Below are positions 18,432 through 27,727 of a stretch of DNA of 64,000 nt, piece by piece. Source of the DNA: Blautia sp. MSJ-9 (lineage in GTDB: Bacteria > Bacillota > Clostridia > Lachnospirales > Lachnospiraceae); the NCBI RefSeq assembly GCF_018919065.1, contig NZ_JAHLQG010000031.1, forward strand, positions 1-64,000, given 5' to 3'. The translations under genes were made by a program, and so were the position numbers. Below the pieces are notes generated by a model. The model was given only the letters and a program-made list of their open reading frames with translations. It was not told the DNA's origin and did no database searches. How positions within the stretch are numbered: the first letter of the stretch is position 1; the number at the start of each line of letters is the position of its first letter.

Positions 18432-18509
18432 TTTTTCTCTCCTTATACAATATATTTTTCTGTTGTTAAGAGGGCAAAATCATTCGTATTGGCTGCTTAT
18501 CTGGTTCGT

Positions 18510-18580
18510 GTTAGGCAGATAAAACATCCACTGTACAGTTCTGCATCAATCGAATAACCGCTTTGTGGTTAATTCTGTCA
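18510..18580. repeat. Dispersed intergenic repeat, long type (copy 2, inside the rib operon)
   Basis: A diverged copy: GTTAGGCAGATAAAACATCC, ATCGAATAACCGC and a TTCTGTCA end align with the copy at 8011-8082. The end supplies the TGA stop of ribE. Confidence 0.55.
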
Positions 18581-19225
18581 AAAGCCATACTTATTCAGAA
18601 AATCCCGTGTAATATTACTTTTTATCGGCTGTTCTTTCACAGGCGTTATTAATTTTTCCACGTATTTTCCAATTATGTCTGTCTCCAGATTGACGATATC
18701 TCCTTCTTTGCGTTCTCCGAGGACTGTAATCTTTACTGTATGAGGAATTGCAGAAATGGAAAAGTCTGTTTCTGAGACTTTTGCCACTGTAAGACTGATT
18801 CCATCAACTGTTACAGAACCTTTTGTCACAATATATTTCATAATTTGTGGTGAAGCCTGAATGGTGTACCAGACAGCATTATCATCTCTGCGAATTTCCG
18901 TGATTTTTCCTGTTCCATCCACATGCCCGGCAACAATGTGTCCTCCAAATCTTCCATTTGCAGGCATTGCCCTTTCCAGATTTACATGCTGTCCCAAAGA
19001 AAGCTGAATCAGCGCAGAACGATTCAATGTCTCATGCATCACATCTGCTGTAAAACCATCTTCCAGACATGCAGTTACAGTGAGACAGATTCCATTTACA
19101 GCTACACTGTCCCCTGTTTTCAGATCATCCAGAATTTTCTCTGCCCGTATCGTAAATACTGCTGAATTTGCTCCTTTTTTTATTTTTTTCACAGTTCCCA
19201 GTTCTTCAACAATTCCCGTGAACAT
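18578..19225 (-). CDS. ribE: Riboflavin synthase, alpha chain
   Basis: A 215-residue protein made of two homologous beta-barrel repeats. It opens with the diagnostic MFTGIVEELG; VNGICLTV (about 44) recurs as VDGISLTV (about 142), and GHIVAGHVDGTG is present. It dismutates two lumazine molecules to riboflavin. The start overlaps the ribD 3' end by 20 bases, so the two are coupled. A C-terminal tail of about 15 residues after the second barrel is normal for the family. Confidence 0.96.
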   Translation of the reverse strand: MFTGIVEELGTVKKIKKGANSAVFTIRAEKILDDLKTGDSVAVNGICLTVTACLEDGFTADVMHETLNRSALIQLSLGQHVNLERAMPANGRFGGHIVAGHVDGTGKITEIRRDDNAVWYTIQASPQIMKYIVTKGSVTVDGISLTVAKVSETDFSISAIPHTVKITVLGERKEGDIVNLETDIIGKYVEKLITPVKEQPIKSNITRDFLNKYGF

Positions 19226-20333
19226 TACTCTTCACCTCACTCTCTATAAGAAAATCATCTCCTATTCTGATTATTTCGCTGTTTTTTAATAATATTGCGC
19301 TGGCAGGATCAGGAAATCCTTTTCCTTCTATCGGTGTCTTTGCACTTTCTCCCCCAAAAAGTTTGGGTGCTATATAGGTCTGGACTTTCTGAACAATACC
19401 GCTTTCGAGTGCTGACCAGTTTAAAGTGCCTCCTCCTTCCAGTAAGATACTGTCTATCTTTGCAGCTCCCAGAAGTTCCATTAGTCTGTTTAAATCTATG
19501 TGTCCATTTTTCTCCGGAACATACAGAACCTGGCATCCCAGTTCTTCATAATTCTTTATCTTCTGCTGATCTTTACTGCTACTTGCAATGATTGTAGGAA
19601 TTGTCGCTGCTGTTCTTATAATCTTAGATGTCAGTGGTGTTCTCAGATGGGAATCACAGATAATACGCACAGGATTTCTGCTGTTTTCCAGTCTGCAGGT
19701 GAGCATCGGATTATCTGCCAGCACAGTTCCCACCCCAACCATAATTCCTGTATATTTCAGTCGCTGTTTCTGTACATGAATTCTGGCAGCTTCTCCTGTC
19801 ACCCATTTGGATTCTCCTGTATAAGCGGCAATTTTTCCATCCATAGTCATTGCATATTTCATGACCACATACGGTTTTTTATTTTGGATGTAATAAAAGA
19901 ATGCTTCATTCAATTTATCACACTCTTCTTTTAAAATATTTTCTGTTACTTCAATTCCATGATCCTTCAAAATCCGGATTCCTTTTCCTGCAACCAGTGG
20001 ATTAGGATCTGATGATCCGATGATCACGCGTCTGATTCCGGCCTCCAGGATTGCATTCACGCACGGAGGCTGTTTTCCATAATGGCAGCAGGGTTCTAAA
20101 GTAACATATATAGATGCTCCTTCGGGTTCTTCCGTACATGCTGCCAGAGCTTCTCTCTCCGCATGAAGTTCACCGTATTTTCTGTGATATCCCTGACCAA
20201 TGATCCTTCCGTTTTTAACGATCACAGCACCTACCATCGGATTAGGTGCTGTAAAACCCATTCCTTTTTGCGCCAGTTCCAAAGCCATTTTCATGTACTG
20301 CCTGTCCTGTTCCATATCCGTTATATTTTTCAA
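19206..20333 (-). CDS. ribD: Bifunctional riboflavin deaminase/reductase
   Basis: About 375 residues. The N-terminal deaminase has the zinc site HAEREAL and PCCHYGKQPPC, with APNPMVGAVIV just before. The C-terminal reductase has MTMDGKIAAYTGESKWVTG, VGVGTVLADNPMLTCR and LLEGGGTLNWSAL. It carries out the second and third riboflavin steps. The start is uncertain: a TTG at 20333 has GGAG 8 bases upstream, while the first in-frame ATG after it (20315) has no ribosome binding site. I used the TTG. It is the first gene after the FMN riboswitch. Confidence 0.95.
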   Translation of the reverse strand: MKNITDMEQDRQYMKMALELAQKGMGFTAPNPMVGAVIVKNGRIIGQGYHRKYGELHAEREALAACTEEPEGASIYVTLEPCCHYGKQPPCVNAILEAGIRRVIIGSSDPNPLVAGKGIRILKDHGIEVTENILKEECDKLNEAFFYYIQNKKPYVVMKYAMTMDGKIAAYTGESKWVTGEAARIHVQKQRLKYTGIMVGVGTVLADNPMLTCRLENSRNPVRIICDSHLRTPLTSKIIRTAATIPTIIASSSKDQQKIKNYEELGCQVLYVPEKNGHIDLNRLMELLGAAKIDSILLEGGGTLNWSALESGIVQKVQTYIAPKLFGGESAKTPIEGKGFPDPASAILLKNSEIIRIGDDFLIESEVKSNVHGNC

Positions 20334-20385
20334 TCCATCATCTCCTGCTCTTTTATAACAATTCCATAAAAATTCCATAAAATAA

Positions 20386-20415
20386 AGCCCCGGTGTTTTT
20401 TCAACATCCAGGGCT
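20386..20415 (-). promoter_or_regulatory. Stem-loop between the riboswitch terminator and ribD
   Basis: On the minus strand AGCCCTGG pairs with CCGGGGCT (one wobble) around a 14-base loop and is followed by TTTATTTT. It may be a second terminator-like checkpoint or may affect ribD translation. Confidence 0.4.
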
Positions 20416-20493
20416 CGGTAATTAATATTTGATATGAATTATCTTCCGATGAATCTGACTCTTTATTTCATCACTGAAATCACTTTAATTGAT

Positions 20494-20531
20494 ATAAAAA
20501 AGCTCTGGAATAAATTAATTATTCCAGAGCA
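20494..20531 (-). terminator. Intrinsic terminator of the FMN riboswitch
   Basis: GCTCTGGAAT and ATTCCAGAGC pair perfectly and are followed on the minus strand by TTTTTT. It lies 43 bases after the aptamer, the standard expression platform for transcriptional OFF control. Confidence 0.9.
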
Positions 20532-20573
20532 GTCAGCTTTCACAGATCAGTTAATTCTTCTGTATCTCTACTG

Positions 20574-20684
20574 TTATCTTCTTTCATCCAGACTGTACTG
20601 TCGGCTTCGGAATCGCACCGAATCATGCCTTATGGCTCGTGGGCTTTACCACCGGTAGGGAATTGCACCCTGCCCTGAAGATCT
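20574..20684 (-). ncRNA. FMN riboswitch (RFN element)
   Basis: The minus strand carries the conserved RFN blocks in order: ATCTTCAGGGCAGGGTG, AATTCCC, ACCGGTGGTAAAGCCC, CACGAGCC, ATTCGGTGCGATTCCGAA, GCCGACAGTACAGTCTGGAT and GAAAGAAGAT. FMN binding should favour the downstream terminator at 20494-20531 and shut off ribD-ribE-ribBA-ribH. Confidence 0.95.
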
Positions 20685-20734
20685 TATTTTATTTTTATCA
20701 GCAATTTTTGCGATTTATCTTGCTGATGTCTGAC

Positions 20735-20763
20735 AGTATACTCTCAACTTTTATCTCTGTCAA
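20735..20763 (-). promoter_or_regulatory. Promoter of the rib operon
   Basis: On the minus strand TTGACA (20758-20763), a 17-base spacer and TATACT (20735-20740) sit about 50 bases before the aptamer. Confidence 0.8.
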
Positions 20764-20771
20764 GATTTTTT

Positions 20772-22262
20772 TCAGGAAAGTAATCTTCTTACCATATCTG
20801 CATTAAATGTCACACCTGTCAGGTGATCTACTTCAATCTGGTACAGGGCATTGGCTGCGATATGCTCTGCTGCCTGTTCCAGATCACGAATACCGCTTGT
20901 ATTTTTATGCAATTCAACGATGGCATTCAGACCCTCTTCTGTTACTACGCATTCTTCTGCCTTGAGGCTCATGCGTTTCAGAACTTTCGGAAGAACATAT
21001 TTGGAGAAGATGATCTTCTTCTCTTCTGATGTATAATCCGGGATATCGATCACTGCAAAACGGGACATAAGAGGTGCGCTGATCTGGGATTTATCGTTTG
21101 CCGTAGCAATGGGATAAACGCCCACTGTGGGCACCATACATTCCATATAGTTATCTGTAAATCCAAGGTTGTCAAGCAGAGTAAGAAGTACGTCTGCAGG
21201 GTTTCCGTTGCCCTTACCTGACGCTGCTTTATCAAGCTCGTTGATAATAAATACAAGGTTGGATTCTCCTGCTGCTGAGAAAGCTTCCATGATGATTCCG
21301 GGCTTTGCGTTTGCATAGATTCTGGAACTTCCTGTAAGCTGTTCCGGATCATTGATGGAACTCATGTCCAGAGTTGTCCAAGGCAGTTTCAGGATACGGG
21401 CAACTGCGTATGCAATCTGGGATTTACCTGTACCTGCAGGGCCCACAAGGAGAAGTCCGTATGCAGGAAGTGTATGGGTACGGTTGATCTGGATGATTGT
21501 TTCAATGATACGCTGCTTTACAGATTCCATTCCGTAGAGTTCCTCATCAAGGATCCTGCGGGCTTCCTGAGGATCGATTGCTTCAAAGTAATTGCTCTTC
21601 CACTGTACATTCATCATGATGGAAAGTGCTCTCTGAGCATGACGTCTCTCCTCCGGAGATACTTCGTGTGAACGGGCAACTGCAAGGTTTCTTCTCGCCC
21701 AGAGACGGATATTATCCGGCAGGGTTCTGCCTGCGCAGGTCATAAAATCAGTGATGCTCTGAATGCTTGTCAGCTTCATCTCGTCCCCTGTTTCTTCCTC
21801 ATCTTCATCCTCAACAATCTCTGCAGGTGCACTGCTTGCAAGAAGTCTCTCGATCATAAACTGAAGAAATCCGTCCTCTGCGGAAAGTTTCGTGCCGCCG
21901 CCAAAAGCAGTCTCACGAATCTTATAAACTGCATAACCATTCTCTTTATTCTCTCCTGAAAGGCGCACATTGATATGATTCTCCCCAAGCCATTTCAGAA
22001 GACTTACAAATCTTGAATCAATACTGATGATATCTGCACTGAAAACGCCGTCATCCTCTTTAAACTCAAAGGATGTACGTTTGATCGGATTAGTAAAAAT
22101 ACCGCAGGAATGATGTTTCCACTGACGGCTGCTGTTATCCAGGATCATGATCGGTTTCTCAGGGGAAGTCTCCTTTTCATTAGACTGGAAAGTAGTGTAG
22201 GTACATTCAGACTGTACACCTGGTTTCTTGTCTGAAGCACCGCTGAAATCAAATACTGGCAT
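20772..22262 (-). CDS. Lon/MoxR-like AAA ATPase of unknown role
   Basis: A 496-residue cytoplasmic protein. The N-terminal 190 residues are not recognised and include an acidic stretch (VEDEDEEE). A Lon-type AAA module follows: LLLVGPAGTGKSQIAYA (Walker A, about 275), LVFIINELDKAASG (Walker B), a PTVGVYPIATAND sensor-1 region and SRFAVIDIP (arginine finger). A helical lid with GIRDLEQAAEHIAANAL follows. There is no protease domain. It probably remodels a partner that is not encoded nearby. The start at 22262 has AAGGAG 8 bases upstream. Confidence 0.8.
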   Translation of the reverse strand: MPVFDFSGASDKKPGVQSECTYTTFQSNEKETSPEKPIMILDNSSRQWKHHSCGIFTNPIKRTSFEFKEDDGVFSADIISIDSRFVSLLKWLGENHINVRLSGENKENGYAVYKIRETAFGGGTKLSAEDGFLQFMIERLLASSAPAEIVEDEDEEETGDEMKLTSIQSITDFMTCAGRTLPDNIRLWARRNLAVARSHEVSPEERRHAQRALSIMMNVQWKSNYFEAIDPQEARRILDEELYGMESVKQRIIETIIQINRTHTLPAYGLLLVGPAGTGKSQIAYAVARILKLPWTTLDMSSINDPEQLTGSSRIYANAKPGIIMEAFSAAGESNLVFIINELDKAASGKGNGNPADVLLTLLDNLGFTDNYMECMVPTVGVYPIATANDKSQISAPLMSRFAVIDIPDYTSEEKKIIFSKYVLPKVLKRMSLKAEECVVTEEGLNAIVELHKNTSGIRDLEQAAEHIAANALYQIEVDHLTGVTFNADMVRRLLS

Positions 22263-22398
22263 GGTAAATACTCCTTTTATTTTATCCTTAATCAGTGTGT
22301 AATTTTTAATGTACAACTCTTTATTATTCTAGCAGAATCTTTTCTTTTTATCAATTCTGTAAATGTATTTATTGCATAATTATTCAAAAAATTATATC

Positions 22399-22541
22399 GT
22401 TACTGTTCACTCCATTCTCAGTAACGTAGCCAAAATTCATTCCAGATTGCCTGCGGCAATGGAATTTTGGCTTGTATGTCTCGGGATTTTGGCATATTCA
22501 TGCCAAAACACCTCGCGGGATAGTGGTGTGTGAACAGTAAC
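22399..22541. repeat. 143-base palindromic element with two internal hairpins (MITE-like)
   Basis: The ends GTTACTGTTCAC (22399-22410) and GTGAACAGTAAC (22530-22541) are perfect 12-base inverted repeats. Inside are a bulged hairpin (22430-22470, CCAAAA...TTTTGG) and a perfect one, TTTTGGCAT/ATGCCAAAA (22487-22508). There is no ORF. The layout suggests a small non-autonomous mobile element or a folded RNA. It occupies most of the 410-base gap before trpS; the rest holds the trpS promoter and leader. Confidence 0.55.
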
Positions 22542-22580
22542 AACAGTAACATTATATCCTCATTTATTCCGCCAAAATCA

Positions 22581-22609
22581 TTGACGGTAACATCCGCAGG
22601 CTTTATAAT
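22581..22609 (+). promoter_or_regulatory. trpS promoter
   Basis: TTGACG (22581-22586), a 17-base spacer and TATAAT (22604-22609). The leader then contains a TTTCCAGA/TCTGGAAA hairpin. No T-box motif was seen. Confidence 0.75.
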
Positions 22610-22672
22610 AGGGATAACTGAGAATTTCCAGAAACTCTCTGGAAAATCGAAATTTACTTTTAGGAGAGCAAA

Positions 22673-23734
22673 ATGAGCAAAATTATTTTAACCGGTGACC
22701 GCCCAACAGGCCGCCTTCATGTTGGACATTATGTTGGTTCATTATCCGAGCGTGTTCGTTTACAGAACTCCGGCTTATATGATGAAATTTATATTATGAT
22801 CGCAGATGCACAGGCATTAACAGATAACGCTGAACACCCTGAGAAAGTTCGCCAGAACATCCTTCAGGTTGCCCTGGATTATCTTGCATGCGGCATTGAT
22901 CCTGAGAAATCCACTATCTTTATCCAGTCCATGGTTCCGGAGCTTACAGAGCTTACTTTCTATTATATGAACCTTGTTACTGTAGCACGTGTACAGCGTA
23001 ACCCTACAGTTAAATCCGAGATCCAGATGCGTAATTTCGAAGCAAGTATCCCTGTTGGATTCTTCTGTTATCCGATCAGCCAGGCTGCAGATATCACTGC
23101 ATTCCGCGCTACTACTGTTCCGGTTGGAGAGGATCAGCTTCCAATGCTTGAACAGTGCAAAGAGATCGTACACAAATTCAATACAGTATACGGTGAGACT
23201 CTGACAGAGCCTGAGATCATTCTGCCATCCAATAAGGCATGCCTTCGTCTGCCAGGTATTGATGGAAAAGCAAAAATGAGCAAGTCTCTCGGAAACTGCA
23301 TCTATCTTGCAGATGAGGAAGCGGACGTTAAAAAGAAAGTTATGTCCATGTTCACAGACCCGAATCATCTCCGTGTGGAAGATCCGGGACGCGTAGAAGG
23401 AAACCCTGTATTTATTTATCTGGATGCATTCTGCAAGCCGGAATATTTCGCAGAGTTCCTGCCTGAATATCAGAATCTGGATGAGCTGAAGGCACATTAT
23501 ACACGCGGCGGTCTGGGTGATGTTAAGGTTAAGAAATTCCTGAACAAAGTACTCCAGGCAGAGCTTTCTCCAATCCGTGAAAGACGTAAATACTGGGAGC
23601 AGCATCTGGATGATGTATATGAAATCCTCAAAGAAGGCAGCAAAGTCGCTGAAGCAAAAGCAGCTCAGACACTTCATGATGTGCGTTCTGCAATGCAGAT
23701 TAACTACTTTGATGATAACAGCCTGATTAAATAA
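22673..23734 (+). CDS. trpS: Tryptophanyl-tRNA synthetase
   Basis: A 353-residue class I synthetase. The HIGH-type motif is TGDRPTGRLHVGHYVGSL at the N terminus and the KMSKS loop is GKAKMSKSLGN (about 200-210). DQLPMLEQCKEI and the C-terminal anticodon-binding helices follow. It charges tRNA-Trp. The N terminus (GDRPTG rather than GIQPSG) belongs to a TrpRS subgroup different from the Bacillus housekeeping enzyme, as I recall, so a second trpS elsewhere in the genome is possible. AGGAG lies 8 bases before the ATG. Confidence 0.93.
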   Translation: MSKIILTGDRPTGRLHVGHYVGSLSERVRLQNSGLYDEIYIMIADAQALTDNAEHPEKVRQNILQVALDYLACGIDPEKSTIFIQSMVPELTELTFYYMNLVTVARVQRNPTVKSEIQMRNFEASIPVGFFCYPISQAADITAFRATTVPVGEDQLPMLEQCKEIVHKFNTVYGETLTEPEIILPSNKACLRLPGIDGKAKMSKSLGNCIYLADEEADVKKKVMSMFTDPNHLRVEDPGRVEGNPVFIYLDAFCKPEYFAEFLPEYQNLDELKAHYTRGGLGDVKVKKFLNKVLQAELSPIRERRKYWEQHLDDVYEILKEGSKVAEAKAAQTLHDVRSAMQINYFDDNSLIK

Positions 23735-23756
23735 TTTTCATAAACCACAAAGAATA

Positions 23757-23812
23757 TAAAAACAGGTTCAGACAAAGAGTATGATCTCTCATCTGAACCT
23801 GTTTTTATTTTA
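23757..23812. terminator. Bidirectional terminator between trpS and the GGDEF gene
   Basis: AAAACAGGTTCAGA pairs with TCTGAACCTGTTTT and continues TTATTTT. The A-run on the left also serves the converging minus-strand gene. Confidence 0.85.
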
Positions 23813-23853
23813 CTTTATTATCTATTAGCTAACTACAAGTTCCCATCCACTGC

Positions 23854-26184
23854 TTATTTCTTCACAGATTTTCTTCTTTTCTTTTTCTCTTCATAAAGAG
23901 CCTCATCTGCATCTTTTAACACATCTGAAATTATCAGATCACTGCCACAGCAGACAACATGATATCCTACCGACAATTCCACATAATATGGTTTGTCAGA
24001 ATCACTGTTAAACTCATTGCTCTCTCTTCTCACCCGTTCCCGGATTCTCTGTCCGTCGTCTACATTTCCCGGAAGCATTGCGCAGAACTCATCACCACCA
24101 ATCCTTCCTATAACTCCACTGTCTCCCACTGCAGACTTTAAGACTTCTGCACACTGCCGGATTGCGAAATCTCCCTCTATATGTCCAAAAGAATCATTGA
24201 TTTCCTTCAGATGATCCAGATCAGCAAACAGAATCACCATCTCTTTTCCCGCATTCTCTCTGTTTATCTGTACCGCTTTCTCCATAAAACCTCTGCGATT
24301 CAGAGATCCTGTCAGTGCATCAGATTCAGAAAGAAAGTTCAGGACTTCGTTCTTTTCCCTGATCTCTCTGACCAGTGCTTCTAACTTCTGCTGCATTCTG
24401 CGCTGTTCTTTTGACATCTGATACATACGAAGCATATTTCCGATCTGCCTGCTGATCAGATAAAAAAGAGCCAGATTTGCAGGGTTAATCTCTGCAACCA
24501 GAATTCCATACTGCATCTCACCTGAAAACAGACAGAGAATAGTTGCCACATAATTCTGGTCTTCTTCCTTCCTGCACACAATTCTGCCATTGCCTGCATA
24601 TATTGTAGAAACTTCAGGACGTTCATCCTCTTTATAGGAAATAATCTCCTCACCCATCTGGTATGCAGCCAGATACATTTTATCCAGACATTTCCAATCT
24701 TCGTCTCTGTAATGAGCAATCGGTTCCTTAAATATATAAAGATAAGAAGCCTTCGCATTCAGAGCATTAAGTTTCACAAGTGCACGTCTGTACATTTCCT
24801 GCTCATCATTCATATGACACAGCATATCTTTGGAAATCAGTGGTACAAACCAGCTCTCCTGCTGAAATGTGCTAAAATGTTCTTTTTCTCCTTTTATGAT
24901 ATACGCTGTGATTTTGTCATTCATCAGCCGTTTTCTCAGAAGTAGGTTCTGTACGATTTCCCTGTCTGCTTTTTCCTTCTGCAGTTCTTTCTGGATACAT
25001 TCATCCACAAACTGGTCAAATACTTTCATCAGGGAATGACCGCTGAGCATCCCGCCAAGATCACTTACGAACAGTTTTTGGAGATTTTTTTTTATATTTT
25101 CTTCACTTTCAGGAATACGAAAATCCACTCTGAGGATAGCCCGCAGATATTCTCTGGTCTTCTCTTTTAGTCCCTTATCTGAATTATCCGGAAGAATTCC
25201 TTTTACCATACTGTCCAGATAATGTTCTGTGATATCCGTCCATCCCTCTTCCAGTCCGAGAATAGAGGTTTTCTCATAAACCTTTCTCTCCACACGGCAT
25301 CCACAGGACTCTCGAATCTTTACTCCTGCCGGCACTACAATAGAATGACATTGCTTTCCTTTACAGAGTTCTACCGCACTGATCACTGCCATATATCCCA
25401 TATCAAATGCATTCTGCAATACAGTTGTCAACGGAGGATTCATGGTCTCAGCCAGTTCCCAGTCATCAAAGCCGGTAATTGCAATATCCCTGCCGACGAT
25501 CTTCCCTCTTCTGGCACATTCCTTGTATGCAGTCTCTGCCATGACATCATTCGCACAGATCATAGCTTCCATATCCGGGTATGCATCCAGCAGCTCATTC
25601 ACCTGGTTCTGCACACAGGACGAATAATCTCCGTAAGCAATCCTGTCAGCCCCAAACTCAATTCCATATTTCTTCATTACATCATATACTGCCTGTCTTC
25701 GTTCTCTGGCATCTGTATTACCGTGAGGACCTGCCAGATAGGTAAAATTTCTGTATCCGTGATCTTTTACCAGATGTTCTGCGATTGCATACATTCCATT
25801 GTAATTATCCGCAATAATTGAAGTTGATGTTCCTGTTTTGTCTCTTTCTTCCAGAAGAACGCGAGGCTTATCTCTATATTTTTCCAGAAATACAGCACTC
25901 TCTTTCTCGTCAAGAAATATACAGAGCGATCCATAAGCAATGATCAGCGCATCCAAATCTGCAAACGCCTCATAATCGTATGCCGCATTAAACTGGTAAT
26001 CATAATCGTCCTCTGCATCTTCTCCAAAATAGGATTTATAATAATAACTGCTGTGAATTCCAAGGAAAAACAGTACATTGACATCCATAGATTCTGCTGC
26101 ATGGAAAATTCCCTGCATCAGATCCATCGTATGGGGAGAGTTTGCATTTCCTATCATTACACCAATCGTATATTTTTTATTCAC
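23854..26184 (-). CDS. Diguanylate cyclase with LacI-type sugar-binding sensor domain
   Basis: A 776-residue protein with no signal peptide or membrane segment. Residues 1-290 look like a periplasmic-binding-protein/LacI-type ligand domain (IGVMIGNANSPHTMDLMQGI; ITGFDDWELAETMNPPLTTV) but the LacI DNA-binding helix-turn-helix is absent. A GAF-like or helical middle follows. The C-terminal 170 residues are a GGDEF domain: VILFADLDHLKEINDSFGH and GRIGGDEFCAML, with an intact active site. No RxxD inhibitory site stands before GGDEF. It probably makes cyclic di-GMP in response to a cytoplasmic sugar. A GTG start with AAGGAAG upstream is used. Confidence 0.88.
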   Translation of the reverse strand: MNKKYTIGVMIGNANSPHTMDLMQGIFHAAESMDVNVLFFLGIHSSYYYKSYFGEDAEDDYDYQFNAAYDYEAFADLDALIIAYGSLCIFLDEKESAVFLEKYRDKPRVLLEERDKTGTSTSIIADNYNGMYAIAEHLVKDHGYRNFTYLAGPHGNTDARERRQAVYDVMKKYGIEFGADRIAYGDYSSCVQNQVNELLDAYPDMEAMICANDVMAETAYKECARRGKIVGRDIAITGFDDWELAETMNPPLTTVLQNAFDMGYMAVISAVELCKGKQCHSIVVPAGVKIRESCGCRVERKVYEKTSILGLEEGWTDITEHYLDSMVKGILPDNSDKGLKEKTREYLRAILRVDFRIPESEENIKKNLQKLFVSDLGGMLSGHSLMKVFDQFVDECIQKELQKEKADREIVQNLLLRKRLMNDKITAYIIKGEKEHFSTFQQESWFVPLISKDMLCHMNDEQEMYRRALVKLNALNAKASYLYIFKEPIAHYRDEDWKCLDKMYLAAYQMGEEIISYKEDERPEVSTIYAGNGRIVCRKEEDQNYVATILCLFSGEMQYGILVAEINPANLALFYLISRQIGNMLRMYQMSKEQRRMQQKLEALVREIREKNEVLNFLSESDALTGSLNRRGFMEKAVQINRENAGKEMVILFADLDHLKEINDSFGHIEGDFAIRQCAEVLKSAVGDSGVIGRIGGDEFCAMLPGNVDDGQRIRERVRRESNEFNSDSDKPYYVELSVGYHVVCCGSDLIISDVLKDADEALYEEKKKRRKSVKK

Positions 26185-26326
26185 GATTTCTGCTTCCTTT
26201 CGAAAAGCCTTTATTTTCGTTTTATTTTACAATAAATTCGGTTAGTCTTCAATATATTTTGGCTATTTCAACTTAAATTTCATATTGTATGGCAACAACG
26301 CCAAAACATCTTTAGGCCCTAAAACG

Positions 26327-27727
26327 TTATTCTGTCTGTTTGCCAGGCTCCGGCATCCATTTTCCTTTCCATGCATAGATCAGCATCAGCACCATTCCTA
26401 CTGCCCAGGATACCGGATACAGTATATAAATAATATCAATGCTGCTAAAATGTGGAACTACGAACTGTATCCATGAAATACGGAACAGACACAGTGCCAG
26501 AAGCATTACTACCATTGGCGGTACGGTCTTGCCTGTTCCTCGGATAGTCCCGGCAAGAGAATGCATAATTCCAAGCAGAAAATAAAATGGGCAGAAATAT
26601 TTCATTGCCTGAGCACCATAATAGATTACCTCTTTGTCACCGCTGAAAATTCCAATGATCGGTCTCGAGAAAGTCAGTAGAAGGATTCCTGTTACTATAG
26701 TATAAAGAACACTCATTGCAAGTGTCACACGCAGGCCTTTCTTAATCCTGTCTGTCTTTCCTGCTCCGTAGTTTTGTCCTGTAAAGGTTGTCGCTGCCAT
26801 ACTGAAACTCATTACCGGCAAAATATTAAATCCATCTACTTTCAGATATGCACCGAAACCTGCCATTGCACTGGCACCAAAACCATTGACACCGGATTGT
26901 ACCAGAACATTTGAAAAAGAGATCACTGTATTCTGGATTGCGGTCGGCAGACCTACCTGAATGATCCGCCCTGCCATTGTCTTGTCAATGGACAGCTTCT
27001 TCGGATTTACACGGTAAATATCCGGAACTCTTACAAGGAACCATAATGCAAAGATACCGGAGAGTACCTGGCTGATATCTGTTGCGATCGCAGCACCCTC
27101 GACTCCCATATGCATTCCACCGATCAGCCACAGATCCAGAAAAATATTGGAAAAAGAAGCTACAGCCAGATACATCAGGGAACGTCTGGAATTGCCTACT
27201 GCATTCAGAATTCCTGCTGCCATATTGTAGATAACATTAAACACAAGTCCATAGGAATAAATTCTCAAATATAATACGGACTGATCCATAACCTCTTCCG
27301 GGGTTTTCATCCATCTGAGGATTGCAGGTGAAAATATGATTCCTGCAATAGTAAGAACAATTCCAAGGATAAAGGCAAGCATCAATGCGGTATGTACGGC
27401 GCGCTGAACGCCTCTTTCATCTCCAGCTCCGTAGAACTGTGATACGATAACACCTGCTCCCGCAGATGCCCCCATACTGAATGCAATCAGCAGGCAGATC
27501 AGCGATGTACTGGAACCGACTGCCGCCAGCGCATTGCTTCCTACGAAATTTCCTACAATAATTGAGTCCACTGTATTGTACATCTGCTGAAGCAGATTTC
27601 CCAGTATCAGTGGTATTGAAAACAGAAGGATCTGCTTCCAGATGGTTCCTTCTGTCATGGTTTTAACCGGTCTGGAACCTGTTTTCACTTTTCCTTCCAT
27701 TCTCCGACCTTTTTCATTTGCTGACAC
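26327..27727 (-). CDS. MATE-family multidrug/sodium antiporter
   Basis: About 466 residues with twelve predicted hydrophobic helices. The N-terminal half has the MATE pattern IPLILGNLLQQMYNTVDSII and VGNFVGSNALAAVGSS; the second half repeats it around GLPTAIQNTVISFSNVLVQS and FTGQNYGAGK. It exports cationic drugs or metabolites driven by ion gradients; the substrate is unknown. I chose the GTG at 27727 because GAGGGGGG lies 8 bases upstream; longer frames start before that site. Distinct in sequence from the second MATE gene at 53426. Confidence 0.88.
   Translation of the reverse strand: MSANEKGRRMEGKVKTGSRPVKTMTEGTIWKQILLFSIPLILGNLLQQMYNTVDSIIVGNFVGSNALAAVGSSTSLICLLIAFSMGASAGAGVIVSQFYGAGDERGVQRAVHTALMLAFILGIVLTIAGIIFSPAILRWMKTPEEVMDQSVLYLRIYSYGLVFNVIYNMAAGILNAVGNSRRSLMYLAVASFSNIFLDLWLIGGMHMGVEGAAIATDISQVLSGIFALWFLVRVPDIYRVNPKKLSIDKTMAGRIIQVGLPTAIQNTVISFSNVLVQSGVNGFGASAMAGFGAYLKVDGFNILPVMSFSMAATTFTGQNYGAGKTDRIKKGLRVTLAMSVLYTIVTGILLLTFSRPIIGIFSGDKEVIYYGAQAMKYFCPFYFLLGIMHSLAGTIRGTGKTVPPMVVMLLALCLFRISWIQFVVPHFSSIDIIYILYPVSWAVGMVLMLIYAWKGKWMPEPGKQTE

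Noticed and set aside
22817..23677. 286-residue minus-strand frame opposite trpS
   Set aside because: Antisense of a highly conserved gene, no family resemblance.
25222..25821. 199-residue plus-strand frame opposite the GGDEF gene
   Set aside because: Antisense shadow with no start signal or domain.
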